A stretch of 64,000 bases of DNA from Acidobacteriota bacterium. GTDB lineage: Bacteria; Actinomycetota; Acidimicrobiia; Spongiisociales; UBA5794. The stretch lies in NCBI GenBank assembly GCA_022562055.1, contig JADFQA010000005.1, positions 1 through 64,000 of the forward strand, written 5' to 3'. Of the stretch, positions 26,125-34,465 are shown one piece after another. The position numbers were made by a program, and so were the translations under genes. The notes below the pieces were generated by a model, which saw nothing but the letters and a program-made list of their open reading frames with translations, ran no database searches and was not told where the DNA came from. The first letter of the stretch is position 1, and each line of letters begins with the position of its first letter.

Positions 26125-27630
26125 ATGGATTCAGACGCGACGCTTGACAATCTCGTGGCCGGGATGACCATCGTGTACGGCGGCAACAGAGTCACTCACA
26201 TCCCGCAAGACCTCGCTGAGGCGTTTCGGGCGGGGGACCGTCTCGTCGTGGTACACGACACCGGTGCGTTGCTCCATATCCCGAAGTCAGAACATGACAC
26301 GGTATATCAGGCTGTTGGGGCGGCGGTCGAATCGTTCAGTGCTCTCGGCGCGGTATCGGATGCCGCAATCACCGACTTCTACGATGTCTGTGCGGACAAC
26401 CTCGCTGACGACGAGATCTTTTCACTCATCACCGTAGAAAACAAGGCGGATGTTGCGGATGCAAAAGCGCGGGGGCGGTCGACAAGCCGGCTCATCCTGA
26501 GTGAAAAGATGAGATCAGATATGATCGACGGTCTGCGTACCTGGCGGGACGCGCCCTCGCAACGCAACGTCGTCACAGAGACAATTCACCACGATGGTTG
26601 GCAGGTCGATCAGATTCGCTGCGGCCTTGGAGTTGTCGGGTTCGTTTTCGAGGGTCGCCCAAACGTGTTTGCGGACGCTACAGGTGTCTTGCGATCAGGC
26701 AACACTGTTGTGTTCCGCATCGGATCGGACGCCCTGCGTACCGCGCGGGCGATTATGCGCCATGCTCTAACGCCGGCGCTCGAAGCTTCCGGCCTGCCTA
26801 GCAGTTCGGTCGTTCTGGTCGATGTAGCGTCACACGCCGGGGCTTGGGCTTTGTTTTCGGACAGCCGACTGGCGTTTGCCGTGGCCCGCGGTTCCGGGGG
26901 TGCGGTGTCTCAACTCGGTGCTGTTGCTCGCCAGGCCGGCATTGCTGTGAGCCTCCACGGTGCTGGCGGCGCATGGATCGTTGCGGCCGACGACGCCGAG
27001 CAGACGGCGTTCACCGAAGCGGTGTATAACTCGCTTGACCGCAAGGTCTGTAACACCCTGAACACGGTTGCCGTCGTTCGGTCAAGGGCGCACGAACTTG
27101 TCCCGCAGTTTCTCGACGCATTCGAGCACGCCGCGCAACGTATTGGCGTGTCCCCAAAACTGCATGTGCGTGGCCGCGACCAAGAGTACGTCCCGCTGTC
27201 GTGGTGGGAGGACACCACCGTGACCCGACCTGATGGTGAACATACGGAATCCAAGACTTCGGTGTTGGATGACGCCAGTATCGGCGAGGAGTGGGAATGG
27301 GACGGCAGCCCTGAAGTCACGCTGATCGTTGTCGACACGGTCGCAGAGGCCGTCAGCCTCTTCAACGAGTACAGTCCCCGGTTTGTAGCGAGCCTGATTT
27401 CGGCCGACCCTGGGGCGCACCAGATGTTTTTTGATCAAATTGACGCCCCGTTTGTTGGCAACGGGTTTACGCGATGGGTTGATGGGCAGTACGCGCTTCT
27501 GGCACCGGAACTTGGCCTATCGAACTGGCAGTCTGGTCGTCTCTTCGGGCGTGGAGCGATCCTTTCCGGAGATTCCGTGTTCACCGTGCGCTCACGGGTG
27601 ACTCAGTCGGACCCCTCGATCGGCCGTTGA
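26125..27630 (+). CDS. proA: Gamma-glutamyl phosphate reductase, long form
   Basis: 501 residues from ATG 26125, against about 415-430 for usual ProA. The aldehyde-dehydrogenase-like core carries VVGFVFEGRPNVFADATG and the catalytic Cys309 in DRKVCNTLNTV. It reduces glutamyl phosphate to glutamate semialdehyde with NADPH. About 60 extra residues at the N-terminus (AEAFRAGDRLVVVHDTGALLH region) and an acidic insertion near residue 375-400 (WWEDTTVTRPDGEH and WEWDG) explain the length. There is no second initiation site with a good Shine-Dalgarno that would restore the normal length. Function is inferred from the proB neighbour and the active-site motif. Confidence 0.85.
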   Translation: MDSDATLDNLVAGMTIVYGGNRVTHIPQDLAEAFRAGDRLVVVHDTGALLHIPKSEHDTVYQAVGAAVESFSALGAVSDAAITDFYDVCADNLADDEIFSLITVENKADVADAKARGRSTSRLILSEKMRSDMIDGLRTWRDAPSQRNVVTETIHHDGWQVDQIRCGLGVVGFVFEGRPNVFADATGVLRSGNTVVFRIGSDALRTARAIMRHALTPALEASGLPSSSVVLVDVASHAGAWALFSDSRLAFAVARGSGGAVSQLGAVARQAGIAVSLHGAGGAWIVAADDAEQTAFTEAVYNSLDRKVCNTLNTVAVVRSRAHELVPQFLDAFEHAAQRIGVSPKLHVRGRDQEYVPLSWWEDTTVTRPDGEHTESKTSVLDDASIGEEWEWDGSPEVTLIVVDTVAEAVSLFNEYSPRFVASLISADPGAHQMFFDQIDAPFVGNGFTRWVDGQYALLAPELGLSNWQSGRLFGRGAILSGDSVFTVRSRVTQSDPSIGR

Positions 27631-27690
27631 TCCGACGCGTACTCGGGTACAATTGTCACACCCGAGACCGATCCACCGAGAGCAGAGTTC

Positions 27691-28557
27691 ATGACGAGTC
27701 GACATTTGTGGGACGGCGTACCGGACGTGTTGAGCGCACTGGCGGACGCTGGCTACCTTGCCGACATCCCCATTGCTCAAACAGTGTTTCTTGCGGACCG
27801 ACTTCAGAAACCGATCCTCTGTGAAGGTCCCGCCGGCGTCGGGAAGACGGCGCTCGCGCTCGCGCTCGCGAAAATCAGCGGGCGCCGGCTCGTCAGATTG
27901 CAATGTTACGAAGGCCTCGACGAGGCGAGGGCGTTGTACGAATGGGACTACCACAAACAGCTACTCCGACTCCAGTTCGATGAGGGGAAGAGCTGGGGAG
28001 AAGTCGAGGGCGACATATTCGGTGAGGACTTTTTGATGACTCGGCCGCTTCTTGAGTCGATCACGAGCGAGGAACCGGTCGTCCTACTCGTCGACGAAGT
28101 CGACCGGATCGAGATGGAGACCGAAGCCCTGCTGCTCGAGGTGTTGGACAGTTTTCAAGTGACCATTCCAGAACTCGGCACGATCACGGCAAAGACTCGC
28201 CCACTCGTCGTACTCACCTCAAACAACACACGCGAGTTATCGGAGGCCCTCAAGCGGCGGTGTCTCTATCTCCACATCGGGTACCCGACAGTTCAGCGAG
28301 AACAGGAGATACTTGCTGCGCGCGTTCCCGGACTGTCCCAAAAGCTAGTCGAGAGCATCGCCGCCACGGTTGCCTCGATCAGGGAGCTTCCGCTGCGAAA
28401 ACCTCCTTCTGTAAGCGAGTCGATCGACTGGGCTCGGGCGCTTATCGCTCTTGGGATCGACGATCTCATGGGAGAAGATCCGGCAGGTCTGATGAACGTC
28501 CTGTTGAAGCACCGCGAGGATCTGGACACCGTCCATAGAGAGTTGAAACTCCAGTAG
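27691..28557 (+). CDS. MoxR-type AAA+ ATPase (CoxD-like)
   Basis: 288 residues from ATG 27691. An AAA+ ATPase with Walker A GPAGVGKT at 46-53, Walker B VVLLVDEVDR and the sensor region TSNNTRELSEALKRR. It belongs to the MoxR group closest in layout to CoxD, which acts as a chaperone with a VWA partner, for example in maturing the Mo/Cu site of CO dehydrogenase. No coxLMS or other client enzyme is present in the window. A TACAAT at 27648-27653 may be its -10. The stop shares one base with the GTG start of the VWA gene. Confidence 0.85.
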   Translation: MTSRHLWDGVPDVLSALADAGYLADIPIAQTVFLADRLQKPILCEGPAGVGKTALALALAKISGRRLVRLQCYEGLDEARALYEWDYHKQLLRLQFDEGKSWGEVEGDIFGEDFLMTRPLLESITSEEPVVLLVDEVDRIEMETEALLLEVLDSFQVTIPELGTITAKTRPLVVLTSNNTRELSEALKRRCLYLHIGYPTVQREQEILAARVPGLSQKLVESIAATVASIRELPLRKPPSVSESIDWARALIALGIDDLMGEDPAGLMNVLLKHREDLDTVHRELKLQ

Positions 28558-30035
28558 TGCACCGGTCGCTGGCTGCGTTTTCTGAGGAGCTGCGGGCGGT
28601 GGGGGTGCCGGTGTCGATGGTCGAGACTACGGATGCCGCACAAGCCCTCTGTCACACCGATCTTGGCAACGAGCAACTCGTTCGCGAAACCCTTGCAGCG
28701 ACGTTGGTGAAGCGATCGACACATCGCACCGCCTTCGATATCGCCTTCGATGTCTTTTTCGTAGGCCGCGCATTCGGACCGGACATGACATTGGATCCCA
28801 CCGACGATTCTTTGGCCACATCAGAAAGCGAGGGCACCAACGGCAACGGCGGCTCGCAAGGTGGTGGGACCGGTGGTGGGGCTTCGGGCGGTGCGGCAGA
28901 TGAAGTGGTTCTCGATCTCCTATTTGATGCCCTGAGAGACGGCGACGATGGTCTGCTGTCTCGCAGTGTGCGCAGCGCCGTGAAGCGCTTTGGAGGGGTA
29001 CAACCCGGCCGACCCGTCGGTGGCCGCTACTACTTCTACCGAGTAATGCGGCGCATCGAGGGCACTGGATTCACCGGCCGATTGCGTGCCGCAATGGAAG
29101 GAGACGAGCAACGGTCGGCACTAGCCGACAGGCTTCTGGACGAGGCAGTTGCACGGCGGATGGAATTGCTTGTCACCGAGGTGAGACGGGAGATTATCAG
29201 ACAGCTAGTGGCCGATCGAGGTGTCGCCGCGGTAGCGAGGACGCTGCGCGTCACTCTTGTGGAAGACCTTGATCTGACGAACGCAACCTCGGCGGAGCTT
29301 GCCGAGATCGAAAGGGCGGTTCGTCCGCTGGCCCGCAAAATCGCTAGCAAAGTGGCCGCTAAACGTAAACAGGATGATCGCGGAAGACTCGACGTCCGAC
29401 GTACGGTCCGACGTTCCCTCGCCCATGGCGGTGTATTTTTGCACCCCGTGTTCAGACCGAGGACGAGATCCAAACCCGATGTGCTCGTTCTCGCTGATGT
29501 GTCTGGCTCCATGGCGACATTCGCTCGATTTACCCTGCAACTCACCCATGCCCTGGCGTCACAGTTTTCCGGCGTGAAGACTTTTGCATTCATTGACGAC
29601 ATCGATGACGTGTCGGCGTACTTTCGCCCGGGCGTCGCCTTCGGCGAGGCGTTGCGACGCATGACCGCCGAGGCCGCAATCGTGGGCCTCGATGGGCACT
29701 CAGACTACGGGGCGGTGTTTCGAGGGTTCCGAGACCGGTACCTTGACATGGTCCACGACAGGTCTGTGGTGCTCATCGCGGGCGACGCACGGAGTAACTT
29801 CCGCGATCCTGAAGCGGGTGCGCTTGCGTCGATAGCCGACCGTGCTCGCTCGGTGCATTGGCTCAACCCTGAGCCGAAGCGCTACTGGGACACTGGGGAC
29901 TCGATCATGTCAATGTACGCGGGTCTTGTCGACGAGGTCGTCGAAGTCAGAACTCTGCGACATCTCGAACTCTTTGTTGAGCAGCTCGTGTTCGATCCGC
30001 GCCCCAAAGTGCGTTCCCGCGCCTCAATGTCCTAA
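28557..30035 (+). CDS. VWA-domain protein (CoxE-like)
   Basis: 492 residues from GTG 28557 (TAGTG junction with the MoxR gene). It contains a Gly/Ser/Asn-rich linker at about 95-115, a helical middle, and a C-terminal von Willebrand factor A domain. The metal-ion-dependent adhesion site is Asp314-x-Ser316-x-Ser318 (LADVSGSMA). MoxR-VWA pairs work together to remodel or insert metals into client proteins in the cytoplasm. No signal peptide or membrane anchor is seen. The client is unknown. Confidence 0.85.
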   Translation: MHRSLAAFSEELRAVGVPVSMVETTDAAQALCHTDLGNEQLVRETLAATLVKRSTHRTAFDIAFDVFFVGRAFGPDMTLDPTDDSLATSESEGTNGNGGSQGGGTGGGASGGAADEVVLDLLFDALRDGDDGLLSRSVRSAVKRFGGVQPGRPVGGRYYFYRVMRRIEGTGFTGRLRAAMEGDEQRSALADRLLDEAVARRMELLVTEVRREIIRQLVADRGVAAVARTLRVTLVEDLDLTNATSAELAEIERAVRPLARKIASKVAAKRKQDDRGRLDVRRTVRRSLAHGGVFLHPVFRPRTRSKPDVLVLADVSGSMATFARFTLQLTHALASQFSGVKTFAFIDDIDDVSAYFRPGVAFGEALRRMTAEAAIVGLDGHSDYGAVFRGFRDRYLDMVHDRSVVLIAGDARSNFRDPEAGALASIADRARSVHWLNPEPKRYWDTGDSIMSMYAGLVDEVVEVRTLRHLELFVEQLVFDPRPKVRSRASMS

Positions 30036-30123
30036 CAAGGCTGCGCTAACCGGTTCACAGGTTGTCGATATCGATCCCAGGGGAGTAGTCGCGTTGCAGT
30101 CATTGCACTCTCAAGTTCGACAG

Positions 30124-30146
30124 ACCTGTGCCGATAGATCACAGGT
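30124..30146. promoter_or_regulatory. 7-bp palindrome in the leader of the receiver gene
   Basis: ACCTGTG and CACAGGT, separated by nine bases, lie 65 bases before the receiver start. It could be an operator or a small hairpin. Confidence 0.4.
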
Positions 30147-30210
30147 GTGGCCAAGCCGACGCTTTGCCGATGGAGTGTGCAAACACGCAATGTGCGAGGA
30201 GAGTGCACGC

Positions 30211-30597
30211 GTGCAGAAACTAGTTCTGGTTGTTGAGGATTCGCAAGTTATTCAGCGGCTTATCGAAGTGTGCCTGCGGCCGGCGGGATTTGACGTCGAG
30301 ATGCGTGACGACGGTCCGACCGGTCTCGAAGCAGCCCTCGAAATGAAACCCGATCTGGTGATTCTCGATGTTGGTCTTCCTGGCATGGACGGGTGGGAAG
30401 TGCTTGCCGAGATTCGCTCAAGCGAAGACGCCGCTGATCTCAAGGTGATGGTCCTCACTGCGCACGCCCAAGAAGAGGTCCGCCAGAGGGCTGATGAGGT
30501 CGGTGCAGACGCATTCTTGACAAAGCCGTTCCGACCCAACGAACTCCGCGAGATGGCAATTAGTCTCGTCGGTCTAAACATTCTTAGCCGCGGCTAG
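30211..30597 (+). CDS. Single-domain response regulator (CheY-like receiver)
   Basis: 128 residues from GTG 30211 with GAGGAG nine bases upstream (the in-frame ATG 30190 precedes that ribosome site). Only a receiver domain is present. The acidic pocket is Glu9/Asp10, the phosphorylation site is Asp53 (ILDVGLPGMDG), and the switch residues are Thr83 and Lys105 (FLTKPF). No output domain and no adjacent histidine kinase exist in the window, so the partner is unknown. A 175-base leader with a palindrome separates it from the VWA gene. Confidence 0.9.
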   Translation: MQKLVLVVEDSQVIQRLIEVCLRPAGFDVEMRDDGPTGLEAALEMKPDLVILDVGLPGMDGWEVLAEIRSSEDAADLKVMVLTAHAQEEVRQRADEVGADAFLTKPFRPNELREMAISLVGLNILSRG

Positions 30598-30609
30598 CCA
30601 CGACAGACA

Positions 30610-30624
30610 TCCCGATCGTCGGGA
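30610..30624. terminator. Short hairpin between convergent genes
   Basis: TCCCGA and TCGGGA with a TCG loop, in the 86-base gap between the convergent receiver and crotonase genes. No T-run, so termination is only suggested by position. Confidence 0.3.
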
Positions 30625-30683
30625 AGTAGAGTCGGCTACCGCATGTTCTCCGCACCAGCAGGGCGTAAGGCTGCACGCGCGGC

Positions 30684-31439
30684 CTATGTCTCCCCTCCGG
30701 GAACACCGGCACCCTCGCGTCCACGACCGGATTCGAACCGTTTTGCCCCTGAACGAGCGACGTCCATGACTTGGCGTCCGAGATGTGTTTCTCGTTCGAG
30801 TCCGTCGGCGAGGGTCAATCCGATACCATCGAGCATGGCCCGGCGGTCGCTGCGAACGGTGTCCTGTGGGTAGGCCGCGATTAGGCTTGCGAGGGCTGTA
30901 GCGTTTTCCAAGGCCTCCCCGACGGGGGTAACTCTGTTGATGAGACCGATGGCAAGAGCTTCGTCGGCCAAGACCGTGCGCCCCGTCAGCAAAATGTCGA
31001 GTGCGCGGCCAAGGCCGACTATCCGCGACAGTCGTTGTGTACCGCCGTCGATGAGGGGCACTTCCCAACGACGTTCGTAACATCCGAACTTTGCGGTGTC
31101 AGCGGCGACACGTAGGTCGCACCACAGGGCGAGTTCGAGTCCGCCGGCGACACAGTATCCCTCGATCGCTGCGATCGTCGGTTTTGGGGAGTCGAGACGG
31201 GTGAACCCGAGCCAGCCGTCTTCGTGATCTGTGAGATCGAACGATTTTAGGTCGGCGCCGGCGCAGAAAGTTCCACCCGCCCCGGCAAGGATCGCGACTG
31301 CCACGGTGTCGTCATCAAAGAATCGGCGCCATGCGTCCCGTAGCTCGCGAGCGGTCTCGTAGTCAATGGCGTTGCGTCGCTGCGGGCGATCAATCGTGAT
31401 GATTGCGACTTTGTCTTCGCGTTCGTATCGAACTGTCAT
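30684..31439 (-). CDS. Enoyl-CoA hydratase/isomerase family protein (crotonase fold)
   Basis: 251 residues from ATG 31439. The crotonase signature is clear: the first oxyanion-hole segment AGGTFCAGADLKSF and the second GYCVAGGLELALWCDLRVA, with the Glu of GLEL in a catalytic position. Family members hydrate or isomerise acyl-CoA thioesters in fatty-acid or amino-acid breakdown. The substrate cannot be told. It is the only gene of lipid metabolism nearby and is on the minus strand with no partner. Confidence 0.88.
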   Translation of the reverse strand: MTVRYEREDKVAIITIDRPQRRNAIDYETARELRDAWRRFFDDDTVAVAILAGAGGTFCAGADLKSFDLTDHEDGWLGFTRLDSPKPTIAAIEGYCVAGGLELALWCDLRVAADTAKFGCYERRWEVPLIDGGTQRLSRIVGLGRALDILLTGRTVLADEALAIGLINRVTPVGEALENATALASLIAAYPQDTVRSDRRAMLDGIGLTLADGLERETHLGRQVMDVARSGAKRFESGRGREGAGVPGGET

Positions 31440-31563
31440 CCGATCTCCTGCTCGACGAACCGATGCGTCACTCTACCGCGGTCCCATGTGCGCGTCTTGG
31501 TGACAGGGGTTCCTGCGCCCACTCGTTTTCGATACGGTGGCAACGGAGGGATTGGAACAGCTC

Positions 31564-32031
31564 GTGCGGGTAACAGTCATTTTGTTGGTATTTTCCATCG
31601 GTATCGGGGGGCCGCCGACCTGTGGGCAACAGATGCCCGTACCCGGTGGCAGCATTTTGCGATCTTTCGAACCGTTGGGCAGGTTTGGTGGCCATTGGGG
31701 TGTCGACATCGCCGCCCCTGTTGGCAGCACCGTGCAGGCGATCTTGCCTGGCACTGTGTCGTTCTCGGGGACTGTCGCCGGCGTGATGTCCGTTACGATC
31801 GCCCATGGTCGCGGGCTGAAAACTTCATACTCGTACCTGAATGGGAAGTCAGTGTCGGTTGGCGAGCGGATACCGGCGGGCGCAGCGATCGGCGTCTCCG
31901 GCGTTGACCATGGAGTGGGTGCACTTCATCTGTCGCTTCGACGGTTCGGACAATATGTCGACCCGATGTTCGCTTTGTCATGCGGAACACGCTCGGCCGT
32001 ACACCCGTTTCTGGCTCCCGAGCAACCGTGA
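31564..32031 (+). CDS. M23/LytM-fold peptidase-like exported protein
   Basis: About 155 residues from GTG 31564 (GGAGGG lies 13 bases upstream; GTG 31537 and TTG 31552 are in-frame alternatives). A signal peptide is visible (RVTVILLVFSIGIGG). The LytM domain has the first zinc pair in GGHWGVD (His44, Asp48) and the third ligand in ALHLSLR (His122). The usual HxH is reduced to AxH, which removes the catalytic histidine. It may be a non-catalytic LytM protein that activates other hydrolases or binds peptidoglycan, or a weak enzyme. Confidence 0.75.
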   Translation: MRVTVILLVFSIGIGGPPTCGQQMPVPGGSILRSFEPLGRFGGHWGVDIAAPVGSTVQAILPGTVSFSGTVAGVMSVTIAHGRGLKTSYSYLNGKSVSVGERIPAGAAIGVSGVDHGVGALHLSLRRFGQYVDPMFALSCGTRSAVHPFLAPEQP

Positions 32032-32092
32032 CAGGGTGCCTCCCGTCCGCTCGCAGTCGGCAGGTAGTGCGCGAAGGGGTATCCTGCGCGAC

Positions 32093-32674
32093 GTGCAACG
32101 CGGAATCCTTGGGGGAACATTCGACCCACCGCATCTCGTCCACATGTTTGCGGGCGAAGCGGCGTATCGCGACCTTGGTCTCGATTTCGTCACGTATGTC
32201 CCCAACGGCTCACCGTGGCAAAAGGCAGGGCGCTCCGTGTCCCCTTCGCAACACAGGTGGCAGATGACAAAGCTCGCCGTGGCTGGTGTTCCATATTTCG
32301 AGGCGTCCGATGTCGAGATAAACCGTCCGGGATGGACCTACACGATTGACACCCTCGAAGAGTTCGGCGAAGGCGACGACGTGACATTGATTTTGGGTGC
32401 TGACGCAGCTCGGAGCCTGCCGTCTTGGAACCGCGCCGACGACGTTCGTGCTCGTGTGCGCATCGCGATCGTGCCCCGGCCAAGCGATGACCGCCGCGAC
32501 GTCGATGCTGCACTAGACGGTTGGGATTGTGTGTGGCTTGACACGCCCGCGGTGTATCTATCAGGGACGATGTTGCGCAAGCGTGGTCGCGAGGGCAGAA
32601 GTCTACGATTCCTGGTTCGCGAAGCCGTCTGGGAATATATCCAAGAACACCAGGTCTACAACGATGGTGCGTAG
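32093..32674 (+). CDS. nadD: Nicotinate-nucleotide adenylyltransferase
   Basis: 193 residues from GTG 32093, with GAAGGGG upstream. It converts nicotinate mononucleotide to its adenine dinucleotide in NAD synthesis. The nucleotidyltransferase motif is GGTFDPPHLVH (usual GTFDPxHxGH, with Val in place of Gly). The second ATP motif is YLSGTMLRKR (usual SSTxxR). The C-terminal region IQEHQVY matches the YI..H.LY ending of the family. It overlaps the next gene by eleven bases. The nadD-(LytR_C)-rsfS order is actinobacterial. Confidence 0.92.
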   Translation: MQRGILGGTFDPPHLVHMFAGEAAYRDLGLDFVTYVPNGSPWQKAGRSVSPSQHRWQMTKLAVAGVPYFEASDVEINRPGWTYTIDTLEEFGEGDDVTLILGADAARSLPSWNRADDVRARVRIAIVPRPSDDRRDVDAALDGWDCVWLDTPAVYLSGTMLRKRGREGRSLRFLVREAVWEYIQEHQVYNDGA

Positions 32675-33806
32675 TCGGGGCGCCGCTCGGGGTGTTGGCT
32701 GGACTCTTGTGCTGATTGTTGCGTTTGTCGCGGCTGCGTTTCCTTGGTTGCAAGACCGGTGGGACCAGTGGTCGACGACCCTTCAGGACGAAGCCACGCA
32801 GGTGTCACCCTTTTCTGGCGTTGCGGCGCCGGACGGTAAGTCTGAGTCGATTCTCATCATCGTCGAAGATCAGCAGGGTGCGGTGGCTTCGATGGTCTTG
32901 GGGTCGCTGTCCGAGAGTGGCACGCCCGTGTTTGCGATTATCCCGAACTCAATCTTCACTCTGTTGCCCGGATACGGCGAGTTCAAAATACTTGAGACGA
33001 CGTTGTTCGAGGACGAGCAGTTGGCGCGGGTGACAGTCGAAAACATGCTCGGAGCCCGTATCGACCGGGTACTTGCCCTCGGGCCGGGTGACATTTCGGC
33101 TGCGTTGCACACCGATATTGATGTTGAGCTTTCGACAGAGTTGGCCGTGCGCGATGAGTCTGGCGCAGTGCGTGTGGTGTTCGATTCAGGACGCCAGATA
33201 CTTGACGGAGATCAGGTCGAAACGCTCATGTTCGTCCGCGGTGAGAGCGATCTTCTCGACTGGACCGAACGCCAGAGCAGCGCCTGGACAGCGATCCTTA
33301 CCGCGATCCAACAGCGTCCCAACATTGCTGACCTGCTCGCGCCGACGAGTCCCAGCGCAGACTTGCTCAAGGCGATCGCTAAGGGTCCGAGAGTGGTTCT
33401 TGTCCCTGCACAACCGGTGTCGCCCGGGTCCGAAGGTGAAGGATTCGTGCTGAGTGGCTCCGCCGCTGAAGATTTTGTCGTGTCGAGAATCCCGTCATTG
33501 AAACTGTTCGACGGCAGTCGGCCTCGTGTTGAGCTCCTCAACGGCAACGGTGGCATCCAGTCGACTAGATCGATTGCAGAGGCGCTGATCCGTGCTGGTT
33601 TCAGAATCGTGCGGACAGACAACGCTACCAATTTCGACTTTGAACACACGCTCGTTGTAGCACAGGGGCGGGGGGCAAAGCAGGTCGCCGAGGTGGCCGC
33701 ACGCGTGATTTCGGTCGACGAGGTCCTCATCGAACTCGACACTCCGTCCGGTGTCATCGACATCAGTATTATTGTGGGTAAGGACATCAATTCTGGAGAG
33801 GTTTAA
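32664..33806 (+). CDS. Membrane-anchored LCP-like/LytR_C protein
   Basis: 380 residues from ATG 32664, overlapping nadD. An N-terminal membrane helix (about 12-27, WTLVLIVAFVAAAFPWL) leads outside the cell. Residues about 60-255 resemble a LytR-CpsA-Psr domain (ENMLGARIDRVLALGPGD, then ILDGDQVETLMFVRGES, then ERQSSAWTAIL), but the arginine-rich phosphate-binding signature is largely missing. Residues about 295-380 are a LytR_C domain (PRVELLNGNGGIQSTRSIAEAL). Active LCP enzymes attach polymers to peptidoglycan; this one may be a non-catalytic wall-binding relative. Confidence 0.75.
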   Translation: MVRSRGAARGVGWTLVLIVAFVAAAFPWLQDRWDQWSTTLQDEATQVSPFSGVAAPDGKSESILIIVEDQQGAVASMVLGSLSESGTPVFAIIPNSIFTLLPGYGEFKILETTLFEDEQLARVTVENMLGARIDRVLALGPGDISAALHTDIDVELSTELAVRDESGAVRVVFDSGRQILDGDQVETLMFVRGESDLLDWTERQSSAWTAILTAIQQRPNIADLLAPTSPSADLLKAIAKGPRVVLVPAQPVSPGSEGEGFVLSGSAAEDFVVSRIPSLKLFDGSRPRVELLNGNGGIQSTRSIAEALIRAGFRIVRTDNATNFDFEHTLVVAQGRGAKQVAEVAARVISVDEVLIELDTPSGVIDISIIVGKDINSGEV

Positions 33807-33811
33807 GAGTC

Positions 33812-34186
33812 ATTAGCGCACATCGAGAATCCGTCCGGGCCGCGCAAATCGCTGCAGCAGCGGTACTGGACAAGAAAGGTCTCAACCCCGCCATGTTGGA
33901 CATGTCCGAGCTGATGCCCGTCATCGATATTTTTTTGGTGGCCACGGGGACATCGACGCGGCACGTCAAGACGCTGGCGCAAGAGATTGAGTATCAACTC
34001 AGGGAGCAGATGGACTATCGGCCGGTCCGCAGGGAGGGCCTCGACGCTGCACGATGGGTGTTGCTCGACTACGGCGATATCGTCATCCACGTATTTGATG
34101 AGGAGACGAGGGCGTACTACAACCTGGAGCGCCTCTGGGCCGACGCGCCGCTCATTGAGGTTGGACAGATCGCCCAGGAAGCCTGA
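33812..34186 (+). CDS. rsfS: Ribosomal silencing factor RsfS, likely ATT start
   Basis: 124 residues if read from ATT 33812. RsfS binds L14 and blocks subunit joining when nutrients are scarce. The core LDMSELMPVIDIFLVATGTSTRHVKTL and RREGLDAARWVLLDYGDIVIHVF is diagnostic. The first ATG in frame (33893) would remove about 27 conserved N-terminal residues (ESVRAAQIAAAAVLDKKGLN). Upstream no ATG, GTG or TTG exists in this frame. A strong GGAGAGG at 33795-33801 lies ten bases before ATT 33812, so a non-canonical start is the best reading. Confidence 0.85.
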   Translation: MSAHRESVRAAQIAAAAVLDKKGLNPAMLDMSELMPVIDIFLVATGTSTRHVKTLAQEIEYQLREQMDYRPVRREGLDAARWVLLDYGDIVIHVFDEETRAYYNLERLWADAPLIEVGQIAQEA

Positions 34187-34192
34187 TACAAT
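34187..34192 (+). promoter_or_regulatory. Candidate -10 box for tRNA-Ala (TACAAT)
   Basis: TACAAT overlaps the rsfS 3' end, 35 bases before the tRNA. TTGGAC at 34161-34166 is a possible -35, with a long 20-base spacer. A second TACAAT abuts the tRNA itself at 34221-34226 and is too close to act as its -10. Confidence 0.35.
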
Positions 34193-34226
34193 CCGCCGTC
34201 GGCGTTAGCCAACCAAACCCTACAAT

Positions 34227-34303
<77 letters not shown>

Positions 34304-34440
34304 GAAATATTCTGTCTGCCCGAGGCTTTCGAGTCCCTGCCGGGCCTGCAAAGTCTCTACCCGTCTCTTGCCTTTTTGGAGTTCGCGCCTTCGGCGACGG
34401 TTCCGGTTGGGCTTTCGGTGGTGGCGGGATTGAGTTTCTA
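34304..34440. other. Non-coding spacer between the two tRNA 3' end copies
   Basis: This 137-base spacer has no gene. It contains CCCGAGGCTTTCGAGTC and a T-rich CTTTTTGG. No integrase, phage or plasmid gene remains, which suggests the scar of an excised or decayed element. The remaining bases up to the MDR gene (34466-34602) also show nothing recognisable. Confidence 0.4.
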
Positions 34441-34465
34441 GGGTTCGAATCCCCTCAGCTCCACC
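34441..34465 (+). repeat. Attachment-site-like repeat, copy 2
   Basis: A 25-base perfect copy of the tRNA-Ala 3' end, 163 bases downstream of the original. The sequence before it does not continue the tRNA, so it is not a second gene. Confidence 0.75.
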
